From Globodera rostochiensis (lineage: Eukaryota > Nematoda > Chromadorea > Rhabditida > Heteroderidae), in assembly GCA_018350325.1 (NCBI GenBank), contig JAEVLN010000002.1, positions 5,253,456 through 5,317,455 on the forward strand: DNA of 64,000 bases, read 5' to 3'. A program made the position numbers and the translations under genes. Positions 45,501-55,935 of this stretch are shown piece by piece (the first letter of the stretch is position 1; the number at the start of each line of letters is the position of its first letter). The notes under the pieces are model-generated. The model saw only the letters and a list, made by a program, of their open reading frames with translations. It was not told the DNA's origin and did not search any database.

Positions 45501-47414
45501 AATAAATAAAATATAGAAACTTCTAAATTACATTTTACAATGTTTTATTCATAGAATAAATTGAACTGATATTTAAAATAAAAATATCAAATTTTAACAC
45601 AAAAAAAACAAACCTACCATAAATATAAATCAAATTTAGCCGGATAACCATTTTCTAACACTAACTCATCAAAATTTATATCTTTATTAAACATAGGAAA
45701 TTAAGTTATTTCATCAAATATCATTTAAAAAAGTCTTACGTCGGAAGCCCTTTTCGATAAAAGCAGCTTTAAATCATTGATCAATGCATAGTATGATTTG
45801 CACAACTCCTTCTAACTTAAAACATATTATTGAATATAAATTTATATTATGTTTACGTTTAATTTTTATAACATCTTAGTTATTATATAAATACAAAACA
45901 AAAGATAATTTGTTAAGATGAAAATCCATCACTCGTTTAAATTTAAAAAATGAAACGCACAGCAACAACAGAACGCACAGCAGCAACAGAACGCACAGCA
46001 GATAAATGCAATAAATAAAATAAGTAGAAAATTGAAACTAAAAATCAATTGTTGTTCTCGCCTTTCATAAAGAAGATTAAATAAAAATAATATATTGGAT
46101 TAATTATAGAAAAATTCAGCTTTGAAATAAAAAAATCAAAGCCGCGACACTTAAACGCATCAATATATCTTATTGATTGTATAAGTTTGTTTTTAACACC
46201 AAAAAATGTCACCATTAAGAATCAACTTTGACAACCGTAAACACATAGGCTTCCTATGGAAAAAGATTGATTTTTTTAACAAATATTCTCGTTTTTAAGT
46301 AATAACTCAAAGATTTCCACCGTGTTAAAAATAATAAACAAAGAGTTAACTAAATTTAAAGGCAATAAATAGCTGGCCACTTATGTCCATAATTATATCA
46401 CTAAAAGCACCGCCGGACCTGCTCCGCTCCTAAGGATTTAAAGGGCCGCGGAAGTAAAATGGGACAACAACACAATACATATTAAACAAAAACTGCTTTA
46501 TAAATAAATCGGATACAGAAAAATGCCAGACTGCAGATGGAAAAACGCAATTTTGGCAACGCACCAAAAAGGATATTATATGAAAGTAACAAACATTTTA
46601 CTAAAATGCAACAACTTAACCAAATAGTGAATATTTATAAAATAAAAAAAAGAAGTTCAATATAGATTTAAAATTATTAAAAAAATGTATCTACATATTT
46701 TATAATCATTATTAAAATGAGCATATCTTCTAGAATTTTTAAACGGGCAAAAACGACAAAAATACAGTTTAAAATTATAAAATTTTGTAAAACTTCAAGT
46801 AATGTAATTAATAATTTTATTATTAGCCCAATCATTAAGCAAAAATTAAAAATTTGTATTGCGCTGAATATTATTTCTATCTGCACGCTCTTGCTTCTTT
46901 TGTTCAAAAGATAATTATATAAATTATAATATATAAAATAAACATAAGTATATGTTTTAATGAAAACACATGGCCTATTGACCCCAAAAACCTAAAAAAG
47001 TATTTTAGAATCAATTTTTAGATTAACTTTGAAATCTTGCGCTTAAAATGAAATATTTTATCGTTGAGTTTTCGACATCAACTCTTGTGTTATTCCAATA
47101 ACTGGAACTCAACATCTCGCCTATTAAATCCGCACCGAACCTATTTTTTGCATTCAATATAAACAATATTCCAATCAATTCAGATTAATTAGAAAGGTGT
47201 GGGCGCACGTATTTGACGAATCAAGTGGCGCCCGAATGAAAAAAATAAAACTTCCTATCAAAAGTATAAAGTTTTTCTATCTTAAAAAAGAAATGTTGGA
47301 AATAAGTGTACAAATAAAATGTTAAGAATAGACAGAACAATAAATGCTTTTTTTTTTAAATTATACCAAAACTTTTTATTTGATTATTTTTCTCCAAAAA
47401 TCAAAATCCAAAAA

Positions 47415-47495
47415 ATGGAACGGCTTCTTGAACATCATTTAATGCGAAATATAATTAGGTTAAAATTATTGCTTGCTTTTATTAATAGTCTCTAA
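47415..47495 (+). CDS. Start-codon segment family, copy 3 (26 aa)
   Basis: After TTTATTTGATTATTTTTCTC and CCAAAAATCAAAATCC comes ATGGAACGGCTTCTTGAACA, reading MERLLEHHLMRNIIRLKLLL. Only the leader and ME..L.E are shared with copies 1 and 2. Confidence 0.3.
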   Translation: MERLLEHHLMRNIIRLKLLLAFINSL

Positions 47496-47589
47496 AATAA
47501 TTTAATAGTTATAAATTCATATACATAAAGTTTTATGCTATGCAATAGTTATAATAGTTTAAACTATTGGATGTTTTATTAAATATTTT

Positions 47590-47727
47590 TTAGACCAATT
47601 TTAAAAAGTGCACTGTGGTCATGCACAGCGGTTTTCTTGAAAGTGCACACATGTATTCCAATTGCCCGTTGTCTTTGAGCGTGTTTACTATTTCTTTGTA
47701 GATTTGTTGGATTCCGGGAGGCCTTTT
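47590..47727 (-). CDS. Minus-strand exon-like island, 45 codons
   Basis: Reads RPPGIQQIYKEIVNTLKDNG, then QLEYMCALSRKPLCMTTVHF. GAAAAAG before GCCTCCC is acceptor-like in a phase that fits this frame. Balanced, protein-like composition; no family recognised. It opens the T-rich domain, where coding-like frames lie on the minus strand. Confidence 0.4.
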   Translation of the reverse strand, partial: KRPPGIQQIYKEIVNTLKDNGQLEYMCALSRKPLCMTTVHFLKLV

Positions 47728-48693
47728 TCACTTAGCAATAATCGATTATTTAATCGTTCGGGTGATTAAAGTGTGATCTGAATTTAACTTATTTTATTTT
47801 TATATATTTTTTACTCAAAAACTGGTTTAACTAATTTTTTATTTTAACTTTTTTTTATTTTAATTTAATAGTTTAACATATTGCTAGTTATTATTGTGGA
47901 ATTTTATTTCAACTTTAAAATAAGCAAAAGGACGGCTACCGGTCCAAACAAATCCCACCACACCCGTATTAGTGCTTGAAATGGAATTAAGATTGAGAGA
48001 ATTATTTTTGCCAATTTTTACTTCTGGCAGCTTACTTTTTATTTTTAACATTTAATTATAAAGTACGGACTTGATTCATACAAATGAAAGATGTTTCAAT
48101 TGAAATGATCCAACGTATTTTTATAAGATGAAATTTTTATTCTTGCTTACTATCATATTTTTTCAATTTTATCTTATTAGAAATTTTGTTCATGGGTTTT
48201 AATGATTTTATTTAATGACTTTGGCCACTTGAAACATGGTGTACAGTCCCCGTTTTTTCCCACAAATTCATTTTATCATTGCAGTTTTCGAAACAATGGT
48301 TTAAATCGTTTTAAAATAATTGGTGTGAAGTTTACTAGATTTTTTTTTTAAATTTTATATTTGTCACACTTTTGCAACCTTGTGTTATTTTAATTATTTC
48401 ACCTTAGAGTCAATAATTTCAATTTTTATTTAAACGCAGACGCTTTCTACTACTAATTTTATTATTTTAAATGCTTTTGAAATGTTTAATCGTTGATTTG
48501 TTTTTTTCTAGGTTTATTTTTTCATAACTTTTCCTCATCACCTTCGTCAATAACGCGGCCCAACGGCACCAATTTCCATTTATTAGATATTTATAAGTTA
48601 TTGTTGTAAAAACTTTTTAGTTGTAAGCTTTTGAATTATTTCATTAATTTCTTAAATCTATCTATAAATATTATAAACAAGTTTTTTTAAAAT

Positions 48694-48798
48694 TTAAGCA
48701 TACGCTTCCAACAGCTCGATGCGCGTCAGCATTTGTATAATGACGATACGCTGGTCGGCACTTGCTGTATCACATTCCCATTCTGCTGAGTCAGATTC
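48694..48798 (-). CDS. Minus-strand island, 34 codons
   Basis: Reads ESDSAEWECDTASADQRIVI, then IQMLTRIELLEAYA to TAA. Acidic first half, then an amphipathic helix-like end. No ATG; a TGA lies just upstream. Other frames are shorter. Unknown. Confidence 0.4.
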   Translation of the reverse strand, partial: ESDSAEWECDTASADQRIVIIQMLTRIELLEAYA

Positions 48799-48987
48799 TC
48801 ATTCTGTTGACAGAATCTGACAACACATATAAAATTATTAGATATTTGAACCGTTGCGGTTTTATTCTATAGATCATATTGCTTATGCAATTAAAATTTA
48901 TGTGATATGGCTTAATTTCAGCTTTCTGCAGATCAGCATTCTTAATTTTTTTACAGTGTTGGAATTTTCTTGAATGTTTTATTTATA

Positions 48988-49116
48988 TTAGAATAAATAT
49001 AAAAGGTTGTAGCTTGCTTTTAGTGTTAAAATTTTATTCTGATTGCCTTCGATCAGATTGGATGTTTGGGCCAGGCCGACACAACTCATGTTGGCCCCCA
49101 ATTCTATTGTGCTACA
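48988..49116 (-). CDS. Minus-strand island, 42 codons
   Basis: Reads CSTIELGANMSCVGLAQTSN, then LIEGNQNKILTLKASYNLL. The first 26 residues lie in GC-richer DNA, the rest in A/T and may be intron. Unknown. Confidence 0.35.
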   Translation of the reverse strand, partial: CSTIELGANMSCVGLAQTSNLIEGNQNKILTLKASYNLLYLF

Positions 49117-49867
49117 TTAAAATTTATTAAGTTTTATGTGCTGTAAATAATTATTTTTTTATCCACTTTTACATAATCTTACTATAAATTAATTATCCCA
49201 AAAAGGGCAGTCGACGAATCTCCTGTGTAGTTGTAATTTATTAAAGTTTTTCTATTTTCTTTTGTTTTTATCATTAGAAGGCCCATACGACAAAAATTTT
49301 AAAAACAAAAAAAAAGCTTAATTACAAAAGCAGTTTATGATTGAAAACATGAACTTTTTGAAACATTATCAGGGCAATTGTATGGCGATTTTAATAAGTC
49401 ATTAAATTAAATTAGCATCAAAGTGAAATAAGATATAAATTTTCGAAATGGGGATTTCGACAATTTTTTACAATTAAATTATTAAATTTTTTTTAATTTA
49501 CTAGAAGATATTATTATTCTGAAATTATATAAGAGTTTTTTATGTTATAATGAAATTTTGTCTTGTATTAATTTGAATATTTGACTGTTATGAAAATTGA
49601 AGCAAAAATTCAGAAGATGAGATGTTTTTTCAAAAATCTTTGTTTTGCGCGATTTAATTAAAAAATATTTGGAAATCATTAAAAAATGCTCCAAAATGGG
49701 GAAGCGAATGTGACTAGAAGCCGAATAAAAGTAAATCTTGTTTGCATTCAATTGGACCCGACCCCAACAAAACATTTGACTTGTCGACCTAACAAACTAA
49801 AACGCCATCGATTTTATTGTAAAAACAAAAAAATGTTTTTGACTAAATCTTATGATTTTAAACTCAT

Positions 49868-50299
49868 ATGAATAATTACAATAATTTATCCAAACATTTA
49901 CTTTGCGTTTTATTAAATTTATGTTTTGTTTTTTCGTTTGTTTCAAGTGTGCATTTTTGTGGGAAACCATGCTTTTTATTTACTTTTAAAAACCTTAAAA
50001 CCATTTTCTGTTCCAAATTAATACTTAATCATTCTTTTCATACGGATATTGTTTGGGCAGCTAAAATGCTGCTGCAATTCAGTTCCAGCAACATTTTATT
50101 TTATTTATTATTTTTAATTATCTTAATGGTTATTTTTAATTCAACACAATCAGGTTTACCATTTGAAACAGGATTTTTTTATCAATTGCTGATTTTTGCT
50201 CAAAATCTTCTTCATTTTTTCATAATAATATTCACTTTTATTTATTGCAAGTTCTTTCATTTGATTTTATTAAATCTTATTTTTAAATATAATTTTTAA
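49868..50299 (+). CDS. 143-codon hydrophobic open frame (doubtful)
   Basis: The longest ATG frame outside the minisatellite, rich in Phe, Leu and Ile because the plus strand is T-rich. Part of it (CFLF...LNHSFHT) is echoed by the inverted copy at 42091-42273, but with frame-shifting indels between. The opposite strand reads VAGTELQQHFS in both copies. I favour a by-product of T-rich DNA over a membrane protein. Confidence 0.18.
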   Translation: MNNYNNLSKHLLCVLLNLCFVFSFVSSVHFCGKPCFLFTFKNLKTIFCSKLILNHSFHTDIVWAAKMLLQFSSSNILFYLLFLIILMVIFNSTQSGLPFETGFFYQLLIFAQNLLHFFIIIFTFIYCKFFHLILLNLIFKYNF

Positions 50300-50361
50300 T
50301 TTATAATAACTTAAATTTTTCATAAGTTGAATGCTAAACATTTTTCTATTAAAGTTTGTTC

Positions 50362-51807
50362 TTAAAAATGTAATTTTTTGGAAGACGAACAATTTTGGGA
50401 TGGCCGTTCATTTTGAACAGACTGCCGGATTTCAGATGTTCGAGCGTCAGGCATGACTTCATATGTCGTCATCTTTCCCAACAGAGTAGGAATCAAACTG
50501 TGTGCGTTTTAATCTTAGACATATTTTGATTTTTTTAATTTCTTAGTAACGATAAAACAAATTTGTATCACATTGAGTTACCTTATTTTTTAGGTTAATA
50601 ATGCTTAGTTTGTTGTTCCTCTTTTATCTTGAAAGCATATTCATGTCAGAAAAATATTTTTTTATTGCTCAAATAAAATTTAGCGTATAAGGTTTGTAAA
50701 ATTTTAAATTATTTAACCTTTTTTAAAATAATTAAATGTGCACATTTGCGTGATTAATATTAAGCCGTTTTTTCATAGAAATATCTAATTAAATTCATTA
50801 AAATAACATTATACATGATTTTGAACCGTATTTTTAGTTGAACATGCAATCGTTTAGTTTTATAGCGTACTACTTAAGGTGTAAGATTTAATCTTAATAA
50901 AATTATTTTTATCAGTAATTTTTTAAGTAGAATATTTTTTTCAAAGTATATTGTAGTTATTTTATATAACCGCACTCCATTTGTCATTCATAATATATTT
51001 AGTTTTGATTTATATTTCTTCTTATTTTAATCACGAAGTTTTTCAGATAACGGCAACAAATTTTTGCCTTTTAGTTATTAGTTTTCACACCAGTTTAACC
51101 ATTTTGGAGCTTTTACAGTAAAATAATTTTTAGTAAAATCGTTGCCAGTGACTGTCTTCTTGTCCAATAGCCCTAGTAAATTCACTCACACGGGGCGATT
51201 GCGCCTAAATTACGCACCGGTGCCAAGCTTCCACCGAATTATTAGTCCTTGTCAGATCCTGTTCCAGAACTCCCATGTGTATTCTTTATACAATAGCTAA
51301 AGAAAATGAGAATTGAATTGATTTGGCCGGCGTTTTAAACATTGCCACATCCCTGCTGCGGAACTCACCCGAGAATTGCCTGTTTTTTTAAAATTTATCT
51401 TTTGATAAAATATATAGTTTAATTTAGGCATAGCATCAATATGATTTTAATTCCTTTTTTAGAGGTTTTTCACATAAATTTAGGTTTATTAATTTTGTCG
51501 CATTTATATGTCTGTCTTTTGTGTAAATGAACGTTTAAAACAGATTTTTTTGCTTAGTTTTTAAAAAAAGTATGCTTCAATTACTTATAACATTATTATG
51601 ATATTTATTTGATTTAAATTGTCCCACATATCGTCTTGCTGCTACCGTTTGTTGAACAAATTAAGTCTTGTCCGATGTTGTTGACACTGTAGAGTTATGT
51701 TCTTGGGCAATTTGTTCTTGAATTATCGTTTCTACTAACACGGTTGTTTTTAAAACTTTTTTAGTCAAAAAATAACCACATTTAAAATTTTGAAATTTGA
51801 TAACGGA
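50362..51807 (-). pseudogene. Decayed MULE-like transposase, minus strand
   Basis: Pieces in N-to-C order on the minus strand: 51807-51661 (VETIIQEQIAQEHNSTVSTT), about 51370-51310, 51290-51205, and 50508-50362 (LIPTLLGKMTTYEVMPDART, then EIRQSVQNERPSQNCSSSKK). The piece at 51290-51205 reads TWEFWNR in one phase and TRTNNSVEAWHRC in the next, so a frameshift splits a segment like the RTNN.VE.WH signature of animal MULE (FLYWCH-linked) transposases. The catalytic core between the pieces was not found, so this is a relic. Family assignment is from the RTNNSVEAWH motif; the other pieces are placed by position and weak resemblance. Confidence 0.5.
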
Positions 51808-51989
51808 TCATTTAAAAAATTATTTAATTTTGGTCATTTTAGCAAAATTTATGATTTAATTTTTGGGGTTTTGTTTGTTATTTTATACAATTTTTTAGTA
51901 GCATTTTTTTGACACTCTAAAATAATTGACTTTTATTTTTTTGCTATATTGGCATTTGTATACATTTCCATTTCTTCGTATAATAACAA

Positions 51990-54240
51990 AATAAATATAT
52001 CGTGCAAATTAATGTCGCGTATAATTTTAGGTGGCGTTCCCATTAAAATTGATGCGCTGAACATGAATTTATTATTTAAACTTTGTTTTATTTAATTTCT
52101 ACCAAATTTTGTTCGAGAATTATTTTGTTAACAAAATTAAATTTCATAAATAAATGCAAACGCCTGTATGGTGGAATGAAAATGTTGTAATAAATGCTAG
52201 CAAGCGTGTAGTAAACTTAATGATTTTATAGTTTTCAAATTAACATCCAAATATTTTACATATATAATTTGAAAATTAATCTATATTTATCAATTATTTA
52301 TGATTTTTTAATTTATGGCATTTTGTAAAAAAACTCATACATAAAAGTTTTTGGCGGGTTTTTAAATGTACATTGATTTTTCAAGATTTTGAATTACATC
52401 TTAAATTTGATTTTTTTATATAAACACTTTTTATAAAGAGAGTAGTTTGGCTTTTAAATTCAATGCTTTGATTAGAATGTAATTTTTTTAATTTGATTTG
52501 CGACTGCAGCAGAAGTGAAAGTTTGTGTAATAATGAAATACAAATTAAAACAGAATTAATTTTGCCGTTCTTTCAATAAAAATCAAGCAGATTTAAAATC
52601 TCATTATGGTATATCAGTTTTCTTTGTATTAACTTTCAATTTTTAATTTAAGGTTATTTTTCACAACTATTTTTATGCTAAATAAATGTTTTCATGATCG
52701 CATTTTTGAATTATAAAGATATTGTTCATAAATTTCCGTCCCTCACTACCTTGGCTGTTACTGTTTTTTATTGTTTTTTAATAGTTTCTGCATAATATAT
52801 CACACTGACTTAGGTATGTCTGGTCTAGCTTAGGGATTTAATTATTTAAATAGTTTTATTTTTAAGATTTTCAATGGTACCTTCGCGACCTAGTTCGGTT
52901 AGTTAGAATACTTCATTCAATTGCTTTGCAATGTTTTGCACATTTTAAATTATATTTATTTTTTGTTTAATTTTTTCTTTTATCAAATGCCGCTTCGCCT
53001 ATAATCAACCATAATTGTAAAATTTGCTTAATTTTTTGGTATTCTGCTGCAACAGCTTTGTTTATCAAAATAATAATAAAAACAAACAAGTTCCAGGAGT
53101 TATTTAACCGATTAAACAACAAATCTGTAGTCTTAAAATTTTTTTTTTAATTGTAAGCACTTTAATACTTTATAACTTGTAAATTACAATTGAAATTATT
53201 TGTGTTATTATTTTTAATATTTTAGTTGAATTTGTTTAATAAACGCTGAACCTAATTAATGGAGATTTTGTTACAATTACTACTTTTATTTATGTATATA
53301 TAATTTTCACACTTTGGGCAATAAATTATAACATCCAAAGCTAAATTTGGATTTTTTGTGGTCTTTTTCGCTTTTTCTTTCAAATTTTGAAGTGCATTTT
53401 TGGAAAAACATAAATCTGTGTTCAAAACTGTGTTTTTTGACTTCTTAATCTTTTTTAATAAAATTCCTTTGTATTTTTAATTATAAATTTTTTTTTATTA
53501 ACGGTTTGTATTTTCAAGGAATCATTTGAGTAGAAAACGCACGGATTATTTTATATTACATTAACTAAGTGCATCATATCTGTGACTTGATAAAAAAAAT
53601 ATATGTATTACAATAGAACTTGAGTTGGAACTTAAAATTGGATAAATTCCGAAAAATTTGAATTCGACGGCGCTGAATTTACCACGGATTTCGAAGGATT
53701 TGACCAAAAATTTGGCTAAATTTAATAACATTTTCGCAAAAACGACGACTCATTCCCTTTCGATCAACTCGTTTCATTCCCTTGTTTTTTAGATGGCTTT
53801 CTATAAAACTGACAAAATACCTCAAAAAAATCCTATCGAGAAAACAAAAAATTTTTTAAGTCGTTTAAAAGGCATGTAAGGACGAACGGAAGACCAAACA
53901 GATATGTATTTGAACGATTTGTCACAGAAAAATTGATTTTGAATAAAAGAAATGTTTTCGAAAAATAATATATTTTAGTGACTTAAAAACAATTTTTTCG
54001 ACCAATTGACCGAATTCAGGTTAGGGGTTCGACATACACAACAACAGAGTTTGGATTCGTGTTTTCGCACAAGTTGTGATGACTTTTTGAGGTTTAAAGC
54101 ATTTTTTATAGAGGGGAACGAGTTGAAGGTGAACGAATTGGTGAGGAACAAGTCGACGGCCGTTCATACGAACCGTAGATAGCACAAAAAAGTGGAAAAC
54201 GCTGCACAATTATAATTTAGAAATGGACGCCAACTATTCA
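51990..54240. other. T-rich spacer
   Basis: Few islands. 52867-52905 reads ILTNRTRSRRYH on the minus strand, loosely like a FLYWCH-type segment, and might be an earlier piece of the MULE relic. 53650-53760 (TTCGACGGCGCTGAATTTAC) and 54021-54209 (minus, 62 codons) are GC-richer with no family recognised. Confidence 0.35.
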
Positions 54241-54244
54241 ATGT

Positions 54245-54440
54245 AAAAATGAATGAATGAATTGTTTTGGTTTTGCGGAGTAAGGTCAGTGCTCAGTGCC
54301 AATCGAATGAGAGATGAGAACGCGGGGGAGGGAGGGGAAAAGGTGTGCCCGAGAAAAAGGGCAAAGAGACAGTAAAATAAAGGTGAGACAGACAGAAAGG
54401 GGAGAGAGCAAAATGAAGGTGAGACAGAAAGAGGAGGAAG
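54245..54440 (+). repeat. Purine-rich repeat, inverted copy of 29515-29645
   Basis: GTCAGTGCTCAGTGCCAATC, then GAGATGAGAACGCGGGGGAG, and AGAGAGCAAAATGAAGGTGA mirror the 29.5-kb copy, with an added GAGACAG/GGTGAGACAGA block. Confidence 0.65.
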
Positions 54441-54652
54441 GCTGTTAAATTGGCTCCCGGAAAATGCGTCAGTGATTATTAAAAGTCATGTCTCTGAAGT
54501 TTTTGGGCTCGAAGAATCCAATTCTGAGCTCTGTTACAAGAACCCCTGACCAGAATTCAAACAATTGGTCGAAAATTCAAATTTTTCCAAAAATAAGTTT
54601 GGCGGCTAACCCGTCCGAAGCCAACCATGATTACCGATTCTGTCTAATACTG

Positions 54653-54760
54653 AAGCTAAGCCTAAGCCTAGCTTAGGCCTAAGCCACCTGGCTTGGGGTT
54701 TGTTAGGATAAGGCCTAAGCATAGCTTAAGCCTAGCTTAGGCTTAGCCTAAGACTTTAGG
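54653..54760. repeat. TTAGGC/GCCTAA-like interstitial patch
   Basis: CTAAGCCTAAGCCTAGCTTA, GGCCTAAGCC, then 25 bp later GGCCTAAGCATAGCTTAAGC and CTAGCTTAGGCTTAGCCTAA. Hexamers GCCTAA and TTAGGC meet head to head around TAGCTTA. TTAGGC is the telomere repeat of many nematodes; here there are only a few imperfect, mixed-orientation copies. Confidence 0.5.
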
Positions 54761-55085
54761 AGATTCGGGAAGTTTTGGCTTGGGTGGGATTCGAGACACT
54801 TTACAAGGAAAGTAATATCGATGAATGTGCAGTGAAACAATTTCTTTTTGACTTTTGCCCTGTTTTTGTTGACGTATTTTAAACTCGATATTTTTGTTTT
54901 ATATTTTTTTATCAAATAAAAATTCTATTCATATTTACAATTAAGAATATTTGAAATATTTTTTTATATAAGTAATTAAAATAATCAAACACAAACATTA
55001 ATTTTAACGTAAAGTTGATAGTAAACTTATTCAATAAAACAATGCCAAAACGATTCGCCGATTAAAAATTCTAAAGATTTGGTTA

Positions 55086-55310
55086 GTGTGTAAACTATGT
55101 TCTAAAAATTGGTACGATTCCCTACGAAAAATTACAGATATTTTGTTAAGAATTTGGTTCAAAAATGCGAATAATCGAAAAAGCAAATCAAAGTTCTCTT
55201 TTAAATGTGCAATAATCCGAGGCCGTTCCGTTGTTAATGCGTGCTATTTGGCAAGCATTCCAAAATTCCGGCTCTTTGTTAGCTTCCGCTCTCGCCAAAT
55301 TCGCCATTGA
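55086..55310 (+). CDS. Basic open frame, 74 codons
   Basis: GTG at the front, no ATG. Reads CKLCSKNWYDSLRKITDILL, then NANNRKSKSKFSFKCAIIRG and ends FRLFVSFRSRQIRH. Lys/Arg/Ser-rich, moderate GC. Could be an exon; unknown family. Confidence 0.33.
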   Translation: MCKLCSKNWYDSLRKITDILLRIWFKNANNRKSKSKFSFKCAIIRGRSVVNACYLASIPKFRLFVSFRSRQIRH

Positions 55311-55439
55311 TTCGCATTTTGCAGTCGTCCGGCAAAAAAAGCAAGACTAAATGGCTAAAGAATTAACAACCATTAATTCAAAAGCATGATTTTGATCACT
55401 ATTTACATTTTCGTTTTTTACAACATTTTTTTATAACCA

Positions 55440-55935
55440 TTTTTGTTTGAGGGATCAATTTTCCCCCCTCCCAGCGCCCATTCAGCCACAACAAAAGTAT
55501 GTGAATGATGAATAGAGAAAGAAAAATGAGAAAGAAGTTTCTCTATTTTCCACTCTTTTCTCCTCTTTCTCTGTTGTGCTTGTGAGTCTGCGCTCTCTAC
55601 GCCATTCAATAGAATGTGATGCCGAGCGTCATTTTTATTCGCCTCTTCCCCATTCCATTCATTCATTATTAATCAATTTTTTAGTGAAAAGTTTGGTGGG
55701 CGTTCGTCAATCCATTTTTTATGTTTTATTTTTGTTTTGAGTTATATTAATTTAAAGTGTCTTACATTGTATCTATGTATGTAAATATAAGTCAATTGTC
55801 TTCAGATTTTATTAATATTTGCGAAATTTTCAGGTATTTTTCGGGTTGATCCTAATCTTTTGCAAAATAAACTTTTAAGTTAAAAAAAAGGTGGATTTAG
55901 GTTATCGAAGAACCCGAATCCTTACTTTGTCCGAC
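55440..55935 (+). repeat. Pyrimidine-rich tract and repeat shared with 45190-45500
   Basis: TTTTCCCCCCTCCCAGCGCC, CATTCACATAC-type and CTCCTCTTTCTCTG runs, then the GCCGAGCGTCA block and the GTGGGCGTTCGTC block shared with 45.2 kb. A minus-strand frame (55418-55666) is open by composition. Confidence 0.5.

Noticed and set aside
49868..50299. A multi-pass membrane protein
   Set aside because: T-rich DNA always gives Phe/Leu/Ile-rich peptides, and the inverted copy has frame-breaking indels.
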